Source: Planctomycetota bacterium
Lineage (GTDB): Bacteria; Planctomycetota; JAJSAM01
DNA: 43,155 nt
Reading direction: 5' to 3'
Assembly: GCA_024274785.1 (NCBI GenBank)
Contig: JAJSAM010000056.1
Coordinates: 1 to 43,155, forward strand
This document shows positions 8,491 to 16,236 of the stretch, in pieces; positions within the stretch are counted from its first letter, which is position 1, and every line of letters begins with the position of its first letter. The notes under the pieces were generated by a model. That model did not search any database, was not told the DNA's origin, and saw only the letters and a list, made by a program, of their open reading frames with translations. The position numbers were made by a program, and so were the translations under genes.

Positions 8491-9723
8491 CTATGCACCT
8501 CCCTCTTCCGTGGTGTCGCCCGGCTCGTCAGCTTCTTCGGGCGGGGCTTCACCGGCGGGGGGCGAGAGGGGTTCGAGTCCCATCGCCTCCCGGACCATGG
8601 CGTGGCGGATTTCCCCATCGTTCGTAACGATCGAACCGTCGGTGATTTCGTCATCGAAGTCGATCTTCGGCATGCCGTCGTCGAGCAGGTGCTGCACCAC
8701 GGTGAGGATGTTGCGGGCATACATCTCGCTCGAGTGGTAGGGCACCAGGCCCGGGACGTTTTTCTCACCGACGATGGAAACGCCGTGGCGCACCACGGTC
8801 TGTCCCGGCTCGGTCAGGTCGCAGTTGCCGCCCATGACGGCGGCCAGGTCCACCACCACGCTGCCCGGGCGCATGGCCCTGACCATGTCCTCCGACAGGA
8901 GCTTGGGGGCCGGCTTGCCGGGAATGAGTGCGGTGGTGATCACGACATCCGCGGCGGAAATGTGCTCGGTCAGGATCTGCCTCTGTTTTTCGAGGAACTC
9001 CTCCCCGAGGTCTTTGGCGTAGCCACCGGCATCCTCAGCGTCCTCGGGGGTGGGCATGTCGATGAACCGGCCGCCCAGGCTCTCGACCTGCTCCTTGACC
9101 GCGGGCCGGATGTCGTTGACCTCGACCACCGCGCCGAGCCGCTTGGCGGTGGCGATCGCCTGGAGACCGGCGACGCCGGCGCCGAGAATGACCACCCGCG
9201 CGGGCTTGATCGTCCCGGCCGCCGTCATCAGGAGCGGATAGATCTTCCCCAGCCGGTCGGCGGCCATGATGACGGCCTTGTACCCGGCAATGTTGCTCTG
9301 GGAACTCAGCGCGTCCATCTTCTGGGCGCGTGAGATCCGGGGCACCATGTCCATGGCGAAGCTCGTGATCTTCTTTTCGGCGAGCCGCCGGGTCAGGTCG
9401 TGGTCGAGCAGCGGGTAGAGGAAGCTCACCGTAATGACCCCTTCGGGCAGGAGGTCCGCCTCGTGCGCACCGAGGTCGTCCCGCTCCTCAGGGGGATTGA
9501 CCTTCAGGAGAATCTCCGCGTCGCCGTAGAGTTTCTTCGCATTGTCGGACACTTCGGCGCCGGCCTCACGATAGGAGTCGTCGAGGAAACCGGAAGCCTC
9601 TCCGGCACCTGCTTCGACGAAGACCTGCTGCTCTGCCTTGAGCAGCTTCTGGACGGTCTCCGGAGTGGCGGCAACACGGGTCTCGCCGTCGCCTGTCTCG
9701 CGTGGAATGAACACTCTCGCCAT
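8491..9723 (-). CDS. pntAA: NAD(P) transhydrogenase alpha-1 (NAD-binding) subunit
   Basis: This 410-residue soluble subunit binds NAD(H) at the cytoplasmic face of the transhydrogenase. It begins MARVFIPRETGDGETRVAAT, the typical start of the alanine dehydrogenase/PntA fold, and has the nucleotide motif LGAGVAGLQA followed by VNDIRP, with Asp at the end of strand 2. The conserved segment MVPRISRAQKMDALSSQSN is present. The C-terminal ~40 residues are Pro/Glu-rich and end acidic, past the normal domain boundary, which probably forms a flexible tail. The ATG at 9723 has GGGGGAA upstream. It is the first gene of the pntAA-pntAB-pntB operon. Confidence 0.95.
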   Translation of the reverse strand: MARVFIPRETGDGETRVAATPETVQKLLKAEQQVFVEAGAGEASGFLDDSYREAGAEVSDNAKKLYGDAEILLKVNPPEERDDLGAHEADLLPEGVITVSFLYPLLDHDLTRRLAEKKITSFAMDMVPRISRAQKMDALSSQSNIAGYKAVIMAADRLGKIYPLLMTAAGTIKPARVVILGAGVAGLQAIATAKRLGAVVEVNDIRPAVKEQVESLGGRFIDMPTPEDAEDAGGYAKDLGEEFLEKQRQILTEHISAADVVITTALIPGKPAPKLLSEDMVRAMRPGSVVVDLAAVMGGNCDLTEPGQTVVRHGVSIVGEKNVPGLVPYHSSEMYARNILTVVQHLLDDGMPKIDFDDEITDGSIVTNDGEIRHAMVREAMGLEPLSPPAGEAPPEEADEPGDTTEEGGA

Positions 9724-9786
9724 GATTCCCCCGTTAGATTGTGGTTGGGGATATGTCTCACCGCCTGGATGAAACGAGTTGGGGGA

Positions 9787-9814
9787 ATTCTAGGGGCGGT
9801 TTGATGCCAGGCAA
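9787..9814 (-). promoter_or_regulatory. Predicted sigma-70-type promoter of the pnt operon
   Basis: On the reverse strand TTGCCT (9814-9809) and TAGAAT (9792-9787) are separated by 16 bp. This would start transcription near 9780 and leave a leader of about 57 nt before pntAA. Both boxes are close to consensus; no operator is evident. Confidence 0.6.
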
Positions 9815-9871
9815 GATTCATGGCCCAATTTGCTCAACCGGTAGACTGTCCGCTTCACGGGAGGGACTCAT

Positions 9872-10471
9872 GTGGTCAGAACGAAGGACGTGCGCCAGTT
9901 TTTGAAAGCACTCTATTCACCGGAGGATCGCCAACGCTTTCAGGCGGCCGTCGACCTCGGGGCTTATGCCGAGGGGCGGTGGAGGACCAACCCCGGCTCC
10001 ATTCAGGAACTGCTGCGGCGGCTCACCTTCAGTCTGAACGAGGAGTCCGGCGCGACCGGCTGGGGCGCACCCGAGGCGATCGGCGAGATCGCGGCACGGA
10101 TCCCGGAGATGGAGAAGCTATACGGGAGCGTCTTTCCCGGCTACCTCTCGCATCCCGAGGTATTCCTCGACAACGCGGTACTCAACACCGGAGCGCTTTG
10201 GGCCATCGGACGCCTGGGGGCCGGAAGCTCCGCCGATGTTCCGGGACTGGACGAGGATCTGTCGAGGTTCCTTCGCAGTGAAGCTGCTTCGGTGCGGGGG
10301 GCGGCCATTTTCGCGATCGAGCGGACGAACCGGAGCGGGTTGTGTCATCTCCTGCACGATCTCACCTCGGATGGTGGGACCCTGGTCCTCCCGATAGACG
10401 GCGCCGTCACGGATCTCACCGTCGGCGAATTGGCCCGGGCCGCGATAACGTCCTTTCAGGCGGTGACGTGA
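9872..10471 (+). CDS. DVU0298-family (HEAT-like) conserved protein of unknown function
   Basis: A 199-residue soluble protein with the segments LNEESGATGWGAPEAIGEI and ALWAIGRLG, which I recognise as the signature of the DVU0298 family. That family is a helical, HEAT-repeat-like group of unknown function known largely from sulfate reducers and other anaerobes. Hydrophobic residues recur with the helical spacing expected of HEAT repeats across 20-170. The GTG at 9872 is chosen over the overlapping out-of-frame ATG at 9870 because a GGGAGGG site lies 5 bp upstream and the frame is continuous. It stands alone, divergent from pnt and convergent with mqnE. Confidence 0.75.
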   Translation: MVRTKDVRQFLKALYSPEDRQRFQAAVDLGAYAEGRWRTNPGSIQELLRRLTFSLNEESGATGWGAPEAIGEIAARIPEMEKLYGSVFPGYLSHPEVFLDNAVLNTGALWAIGRLGAGSSADVPGLDEDLSRFLRSEAASVRGAAIFAIERTNRSGLCHLLHDLTSDGGTLVLPIDGAVTDLTVGELARAAITSFQAVT

Positions 10472-10580
10472 GTCGGGCTGATCGCGGGGGTGTCTCGGGG
10501 GCCGGGATGCGCAGGAACTTCGGGATCAAGGGCTGCTGCACTCGCACGGGCAACTGACGCACGTGTTTCCAGACGAGCTC

Positions 10581-11633
10581 CTACCGCCGAAGCGGAACTT
10601 TGCCTTCTCCGCGGATCAAGTTGCGGATATCCCCCTCGGAGAGTCCCTCCGGCGTGTCCGCGCCCGCCATGTGCGTGATCTTCTCCTCGACGACCGTACC
10701 GTCGAAGTCGTCGGCCCCGCCGCTGAGGGCGAGCCGTCCGGTGTCGAGGCCGGTCATGATCCAGTAGGCCTTCACGTGCCTGAAATTATCGAGCATCAGC
10801 CGGCCCACCGCGATCTCCCGAAGGGTCGCGTCGGAATCGGCGATCCCGATGTGGGAGAGCACGGTGTTGTTCGGGTGGAATCGGAGCGGAATGTATGAAA
10901 CGAATCCACCGGTCCGGTCCTGGAGTTCCCGCAGCGCGAGGTGATGCTCGACCTTCTCCCCGGTGGTCTCGATGTGCCCGAAGAGCAGGGTCGCGTTCGA
11001 TCGCAAACCGGCCTCATGCACCGCCTGATGAACTGCGAGCCAGCGGGTCGGCGGGATCTTCTTGCGAAAGAGCTTCTTCCAGATGCGATCGGAAAGCACT
11101 TCCGCGCCGCCGCCCGGCACAAAACCGAGTCCCGCATTCTTGAGATCGGTGATGACCTCGCGGAGGCTCATCCCCGAGAGGTCCTTGAAGTAGTCGAGTT
11201 CGACCGCGGTGAACGCCTTGAGTGCCAGGCTCGGGAACTCGGCTCGCAGGGTTCGCAGAAGTTCCGGGTACCAGTCGTACGGATAATCCGGGTGGAGCCC
11301 GCCGACCATGTGGATCTCGCTGGCCCCGGCATCGACCGCATCCCTGGCCCGCTCGCGCATCTCGTCGAGCGAAAACTCGTAACCGTCCTCGTCTTTCCGC
11401 GTCCGGGCAAACGCGCAGAAGAAGCAGTCCAGCTTGCAGAGGTTGCTGTAGTTGATATGGCGGTTGACGACGTAGGTGACATCCTTGCCGTTCAACCGCT
11501 CCGCCACTTCATTGGCGAGCGCGCGCAAGACATCGAGCGGAGCGTCCTCGTAGAGCTGAATTCCGTCTTCACGGCTCAGGCGCGCTCCGGATCTGACCTT
11601 CGCGGCGATAGCATCGAGGTCGGTGATCTTCAT
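10581..11633 (-). CDS. mqnE: Aminodeoxyfutalosine synthase (radical SAM), menaquinone biosynthesis
   Basis: MqnE adds the adenosyl group to 3-[(1-carboxyvinyl)oxy]benzoate to give 6-amino-6-deoxyfutalosine in the futalosine route to menaquinone. The 350-residue protein has the radical-SAM cysteines C66, C70 and C73 in SNLCKLDCFFC, preceded by VNRHINY. It also has GGLHPDYPYDWY, GFVPGGGAEVLSDR and IPLRFHPNNT, as in MqnE rather than its relatives MqnC and CofH. I place the start at the ATG at 11633, where similarity begins (MKITDLDAIAAK). The ribosome site there is weak, and in-frame ATGs further upstream add about 15-35 unlikely residues. No other mqn gene is in the window. Confidence 0.88.
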   Translation of the reverse strand: MKITDLDAIAAKVRSGARLSREDGIQLYEDAPLDVLRALANEVAERLNGKDVTYVVNRHINYSNLCKLDCFFCAFARTRKDEDGYEFSLDEMRERARDAVDAGASEIHMVGGLHPDYPYDWYPELLRTLRAEFPSLALKAFTAVELDYFKDLSGMSLREVITDLKNAGLGFVPGGGAEVLSDRIWKKLFRKKIPPTRWLAVHQAVHEAGLRSNATLLFGHIETTGEKVEHHLALRELQDRTGGFVSYIPLRFHPNNTVLSHIGIADSDATLREIAVGRLMLDNFRHVKAYWIMTGLDTGRLALSGGADDFDGTVVEEKITHMAGADTPEGLSEGDIRNLIRGEGKVPLRR

Positions 11634-11921
11634 TTCGCGATTGTGAGACTGCAAGGCGTTCTCTCCCAGTGAATTTCGTGGCATTCGAAGACGGGTGGCG
11701 CGAAGGCCTTCGGGGCAGGGAACGGGCGTTCCCATGCCACCGGACCGGATGGCCGACTTCTGTTCAGGGCAACTCGAGTCTAAGCGCGGTGTGTGCGCAA
11801 TTCACCCTTTGGACCCGCGTGTTGTTCGGACGGCCTCGCGATGGTTCCGGGTGGCCGCCTTTGGAACTGCGCGGACGAAGTGGAGTTCGGTCCTGCGACG
11901 GAGGCCGGTGGTTCTCCCGGA

Positions 11922-13835
11922 TCAGATCCCGGCCTTCGGCAAAGGGCGTTGGCGGCCACGCAGGATCCACAGGAGCCATTCGGCCATCAGGACCACGAGG
12001 GCGGCGTAGAGGAGGGTGTTGCGAAGCGGGAGATTGGCCCGTACCGCCTGGGGATTGGACGTCTTCGCCCGGCCGGAGATCTCGATGGCCGGGCGCGGGG
12101 CGATGTCCGATTCTTCGCGAGACAGGAAGGCGACGGGGACCTGGGCAGTGACGGCCGCGGGTCCATCGAACTCGAGCTGGTAGACGCCGGCGCGGGACGT
12201 TTCCGCAAAGGTGACCTTTCGTCCGGGACGCAATGCCAGGTCCCGGCGGTGGCCCTCTGGATCGACGATTCGTGCCGCAGAGGTTCCGGGCGGCGCTCTA
12301 CGGACCAGCAGTCCCCCGGTCGGGACAAAACCTCCCTCCGTGGCACCACCGCGGAAGGCCCGCTCCATGATGTTCGCGAAGAAGATCGGGAAGGCCAGCC
12401 GGAGCGTGAAGTTCGAGTCTTCGAGGGAGAATCCGGTGACGATGCGAAGCGCCGTGCCCGGGAGTGCCACGATGAGCGGTCCCTCCGTTGCCTCGAGCAG
12501 GACCGATGCCTCGCGTCCGGCATCGATGGGGGAGGCGTTCGCCACGAGCACGTCCGACCAGGAAACGCTGCGGTTCAGGGGATGGGCGCCGTCCCAGTCC
12601 ACCAGCGTCGGGCTTTCGAGAAGGGCGCCGAACGAGATACCCTCACCGGGGGGCGCGCAGTTCAGGTAGACCGCCGCCGGACCGAGATACCCGGTGCCGG
12701 GCGCCACACCCTCGGGGACCACGCCGTCGAAGATCGTGAGCTCGAATCCCCCCACATCCCGACCGGCGTCGGAGCCGACCGCCTCCGGGGCCAGAGCGTA
12801 GACCTCGACCGTGGGATGAAAGTCGGAAAGGCGCGCCAGCACCCGGCTCTTGCTGGTCACCACCAGCACCCGGTGTACGGGCGCGTCAGCGACCATGAAG
12901 GTGACCTGATCGTCGGCCGCATAGGCATCCTTCGGTTCGAGGGTGACCGTGTAGATGCCGCTGGCCAGTCCCTCGAGATCAAAGGCGGTCCCGGCGGTGG
13001 ACCCCGCGCTGAGTTCCGCGGCGCGCCGGTCGATGACCTGGCCGTCCTTCTCCATGCGGAGGGTCCTTCGCTGCGGCCGCCGTCCCGGATTGGCGACCTG
13101 CACATACACCCTCTTCGGCGCGTCGAGCCCGAGGTCCAGTTCGAGCGAGATCAGGGCGCCGTTCTCCGTCTCCTTCCCGACACCGACGAAATGGAACCCG
13201 GCCTGGGAGAGGCTCTCCGGCAGATCCGCGACCGGGGGGAATGCCCCGTCTGAGAAGAGGAACAGCTCGAGGCCGTCCGGCGGTTGTGTGGCCGCCGCCG
13301 CGGCCGCCACGGCCAATGCCTCATCCAGGGCCGTCGGCAAGTCGGTGGGCCGGATGCGATCGAGCAACGAAAGCACCCGGCGCTCGTCGTTGGTAAAGCC
13401 GGTGAGGATGCGAGCGGAACTGTCGAAGACGATGAGCATCGCCCGATCGTCTCCGCGCAACGTTCCGATGAGGTCGCGGACTTTCGCTCGCGCGAGCGCC
13501 AGGCGCGTGGCACCGCCCTGCTCCAGTGTGCCCATCGACGCGCTACGATCGATGAGCAGGATCACGCGCCGGGACTTCCCGGAGAGAGCCAGGTTCAGCA
13601 CCGCTCCGGCCGCCGCGAAGACGATCAGGAGCAGGGCCAGGAGCTGAAGCAACAGCAGGATGCTCCGGGTCAGGCGGCGGATGATCGGGGCGACCCGTTC
13701 CTCATCCATCGCCCGGCGCCAGAGAAAGATGGTGGGAACAGTGCGTGGCTCGCGCCGCTGCCGCAGGAACCAGATCAGGATGATGGGGGCGGCAATCAGC
13801 GTGAGCAGCAGCCAGGCCGGACCGAGAAAGCTCAT
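11922..13835 (-). CDS. BatA-like membrane protein with von Willebrand factor A domain
   Basis: A 637-residue protein with the BatA N-terminal arrangement: a membrane helix at about 6-24 (WLLLTLIAAPIILIWFLR), a second at about 57-82, then a VWA domain with an intact metal site DRSAS (96-100). The middle and C-terminal parts look like beta-rich extracytoplasmic domains. A final helix (LLYAALVVLMAEWLLWILRG) lies near 610-630. Such proteins are predicted partners of MoxR ATPases and DUF58 proteins in the cell envelope. The start at 13835 overlaps the previous stop as ATGA. It is the last gene of the ten-gene operon. No catalytic activity can be assigned. Confidence 0.82.
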   Translation of the reverse strand: MSFLGPAWLLLTLIAAPIILIWFLRQRREPRTVPTIFLWRRAMDEERVAPIIRRLTRSILLLLQLLALLLIVFAAAGAVLNLALSGKSRRVILLIDRSASMGTLEQGGATRLALARAKVRDLIGTLRGDDRAMLIVFDSSARILTGFTNDERRVLSLLDRIRPTDLPTALDEALAVAAAAAATQPPDGLELFLFSDGAFPPVADLPESLSQAGFHFVGVGKETENGALISLELDLGLDAPKRVYVQVANPGRRPQRRTLRMEKDGQVIDRRAAELSAGSTAGTAFDLEGLASGIYTVTLEPKDAYAADDQVTFMVADAPVHRVLVVTSKSRVLARLSDFHPTVEVYALAPEAVGSDAGRDVGGFELTIFDGVVPEGVAPGTGYLGPAAVYLNCAPPGEGISFGALLESPTLVDWDGAHPLNRSVSWSDVLVANASPIDAGREASVLLEATEGPLIVALPGTALRIVTGFSLEDSNFTLRLAFPIFFANIMERAFRGGATEGGFVPTGGLLVRRAPPGTSAARIVDPEGHRRDLALRPGRKVTFAETSRAGVYQLEFDGPAAVTAQVPVAFLSREESDIAPRPAIEISGRAKTSNPQAVRANLPLRNTLLYAALVVLMAEWLLWILRGRQRPLPKAGI

Positions 13836-14317
13836 TCGCTTTCGCTCTGCAGGCCCTCGGAGCGCTGGTGCGCCTCCCACGCCTGGTGCACGACCCACTG
13901 GGCCTGCTTGCAGAGATCGGCGGTCTTCACGAGGTAGATGATGATGAGCACCCAGGTGATCATGCTGGCACAGCAGGAGATCGGGGGCGTAGCCAGCACA
14001 CAATAGGCCATTGCCAGGCCGCGGCCGCTGTCGCCGGTGTCATGCACTCCGTAGTACTCGAACAGAGCCTGGTAGGAACGGGCGATGCGTGGGAAGACGA
14101 AGTAGTTCCAGATGATCCCGAAGACAGGGATCAGGAGGAGCCAGATCTGCCAGGAGGGGAAGGCGTGGAACGTCTGCGGGATGGCATCCATGTACTTCCT
14201 GGCGAAGAAACAGATGACGACCTGGACGGCCAGGCCGATGACCACGGCGACCATCATGTTGAGGATGAGGACTTCCCAGTCCAGGTCGAGATCTCTCAAG
14301 ACATCATGCAGTTCCAC
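13832..14317 (-). CDS. Small multi-pass membrane protein of the MoxR/VWA operon
   Basis: A 161-residue protein not assignable to a named family from sequence alone. Hydrophobic stretches at about 15-38, 56-75 and 102-131 suggest three or four membrane helices, with the aromatic segment FPSWQIWLLLIPVFGIIWNY in the middle. Some resemblance to DUF4328-type proteins is possible. It begins with GTG at 14317 after a strong AAAGGAGG site, the best ribosome site in the operon. It is the only operon gene with a real gap (18 bp) before it, so it may be expressed above its neighbours. Its stop overlaps the start of the BatA-like gene. Confidence 0.75.
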   Translation of the reverse strand: MELHDVLRDLDLDWEVLILNMMVAVVIGLAVQVVICFFARKYMDAIPQTFHAFPSWQIWLLLIPVFGIIWNYFVFPRIARSYQALFEYYGVHDTGDSGRGLAMAYCVLATPPISCCASMITWVLIIIYLVKTADLCKQAQWVVHQAWEAHQRSEGLQSESE

Positions 14318-14335
14318 AGCGCCTCCTTTCAGACC

Positions 14336-15211
14336 TCATCGCAAGATCCCCTTCTCCCGTAACCGGGTCAGCACCAGGTCCTCGAAAGGCGTGTCCGTTC
14401 GAGTGAGCAGGTAACCCAGGCTACGTGTGCGACAGAAGTCCCTCATCTCTGTCAGATAGGCCGTCAGGTTGCGGTGGTAGGCGGCCAGGACACGGCTGGT
14501 CCCGGCGACATCGACCGCGTCACCCTCTTCGGAGTCGAGCAGGCGGTAGTCGCCCACCAGTTCCGGCTCGAGTTCCCCGGGTGTGAGAATCTGGATCAGG
14601 TGCGCATCCAGCGTGGGGCGCACCAGGGACTTCAAAGGGCTGACCGGCCCGGCCCGGTCGAGCAGGTCCGAAAGCAGGATCAGCACGCCGCTCGGACGGC
14701 TTTCGGCCATGTACCTCCGAAGTCCGGGACCGAGCGCGTTCCGGCCCCCGGGCTGGGCGGTCTCGAGAAAGCGAAACAGTCGCCCCGCGGACTGCGCGCC
14801 GCGCAGCCAGGTGAGCTCCGAGATTCCGGAGGCGGTGATGACCGCGACCTTCACCCGGTTGAGGGACGAGAGTGCGACGTAGGCGACCGCGGCGGCGACG
14901 CGCCGGGCCTGGTGAAACTTGGTGGGGTCGCCGAAGTCCATGGATTTCGAGCCATCGATGAGCAGGTGAACGCGCAACTCCTCTTCGTCGTGGAAGAGCT
15001 TCAGGAAGAGGCGGTTCATCCGGGCATAGAGGTGCCAGTCCAGGAAACGGATATCATCCCCGTAGGCGTACTCCCGATGGTCCGCGAACTCCACGCTGCT
15101 GCCACGGCGCTTCGAGCGTTTCTCTCCACGGAATCGCCCCGCCAGCACCTTGCGCATGCCGACCTGCAGGGTGTCCAGCCGGTTCATGAAATCGGGAGAG
15201 AGCAGCGCCAT
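14336..15211 (-). CDS. DUF58 domain protein (VWA-like partner of MoxR)
   Basis: A 291-residue soluble protein with the DUF58 core: RGSSVEFADHREYAYGDDIR followed by FLDWHLYAR at about 35-65, then a VWA-like fold with the metal motif DGSKS near 90. DUF58 proteins occur next to MoxR ATPases across bacteria and are thought to act with them on membrane or periplasmic targets. The ATG at 15211 shares one base with the stop of the MoxR gene (TGATG), which implies coupled translation. A longer upstream reading in the same frame lies inside moxR and is a shadow. Confidence 0.88.
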   Translation of the reverse strand: MALLSPDFMNRLDTLQVGMRKVLAGRFRGEKRSKRRGSSVEFADHREYAYGDDIRFLDWHLYARMNRLFLKLFHDEEELRVHLLIDGSKSMDFGDPTKFHQARRVAAAVAYVALSSLNRVKVAVITASGISELTWLRGAQSAGRLFRFLETAQPGGRNALGPGLRRYMAESRPSGVLILLSDLLDRAGPVSPLKSLVRPTLDAHLIQILTPGELEPELVGDYRLLDSEEGDAVDVAGTSRVLAAYHRNLTAYLTEMRDFCRTRSLGYLLTRTDTPFEDLVLTRLREKGILR

Positions 15212-16236
15212 CAATCGTCCACGTTCAAGAGGTCCCGGGACGGTTCCGCGCGGATCACTTCGCGCACCAATTCGTCGGGCGTGACCCCGTCGGCTTCCGC
15301 TTCGAAAGAGAGTAGCACCCGATGCCGCAGGGCCGGAAGCGCCGCCGCCTGGATGTCGCGGAAGGCGACATTCACACGGCCGTCGAGCAACGCTCCCACT
15401 TTCGCGGCGAGGATCAGGGCCTGGGCGCCACGCGGACTGGACCCGTAGCGGACGTACTTTTTCACCTTCTCCGCGGAGGCGGTTGAAGCGGGTTGAGTGG
15501 CCAGAACCAGACGGGTCGCGTAGTCCGCGACATGGTCGGCGAGCACGACGCCGCGGACCAGGCGGCGCCACTGAAGAATCTCCGGTCCGGCCATGACTGC
15601 ATCCACATGAGGTTCCTGAATTCGGGTGGTGCGATGGATGATTTCATTCAGATCCTCACGCTGCGGCGGCTCCACGTTCAGTTTCAGCATGAACCGATCG
15701 AGTTGGGCTTCCGGCAGGGGATAGGTGCCCTCCATCTCGATAGGGTTCTGCGTGGCGAGTACGACGAACGGCTCGGGGAGCGGGTTGGTGATGCCGGCCA
15801 CGGTCACCGAGTGCTCCTGCATGGCTTCGAGCAGGGCTGACTGGGTCTTCGGTGTGGCGCGGTTGATCTCGTCGGCCAGCACGACGTTCGAAAAGATCGG
15901 ACCCGGCTCGAACCGGAAACCGCGCGCGCCGTCTTCCTCGGCGATGACCATGGTGCCCACCACGTCCGCGGGCATCAGGTCCGGGGTGAACTGGATGCGT
16001 CGGAACTCGAGCGAAAGGGCCTCTGAGAGAGTGCGGACCATGAGAGTCTTGCCGATTCCGGGGACACCCTCGAGGAGGCAGTTGCCGCCGGTCATCAGGC
16101 AGATCAGAACGCCCCGGATCACGGTCTTCTGTCCCACGAGTACCTTGCCCACCTCAGCCTCGAGCGCGACGAAGCGCTCGGCGAATGCGGCGGCCTGTTC
16201 GCGGGGGTCCATGGGCTCGGAATGCACGTCACTCAT
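15211..16236 (-). CDS. MoxR-family AAA+ ATPase
   Basis: A 341-residue AAA+ ATPase of the MoxR group. The Walker A is GVPGIGKT (57-64), the Walker B is VVLADEIN (118-125), sensor 1 is ATQNP near 161-165, and PLPEAQLDRFM follows as in MoxR. The family remodels VWA-domain partners, and three such partners (double-VWA, DUF58 and BatA-like) are encoded in the same operon. Translation starts at 16236 within the last codons of the upstream gene (8-bp overlap). The precise client is unknown. Confidence 0.93.
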   Translation of the reverse strand: MSDVHSEPMDPREQAAAFAERFVALEAEVGKVLVGQKTVIRGVLICLMTGGNCLLEGVPGIGKTLMVRTLSEALSLEFRRIQFTPDLMPADVVGTMVIAEEDGARGFRFEPGPIFSNVVLADEINRATPKTQSALLEAMQEHSVTVAGITNPLPEPFVVLATQNPIEMEGTYPLPEAQLDRFMLKLNVEPPQREDLNEIIHRTTRIQEPHVDAVMAGPEILQWRRLVRGVVLADHVADYATRLVLATQPASTASAEKVKKYVRYGSSPRGAQALILAAKVGALLDGRVNVAFRDIQAAALPALRHRVLLSFEAEADGVTPDELVREVIRAEPSRDLLNVDD

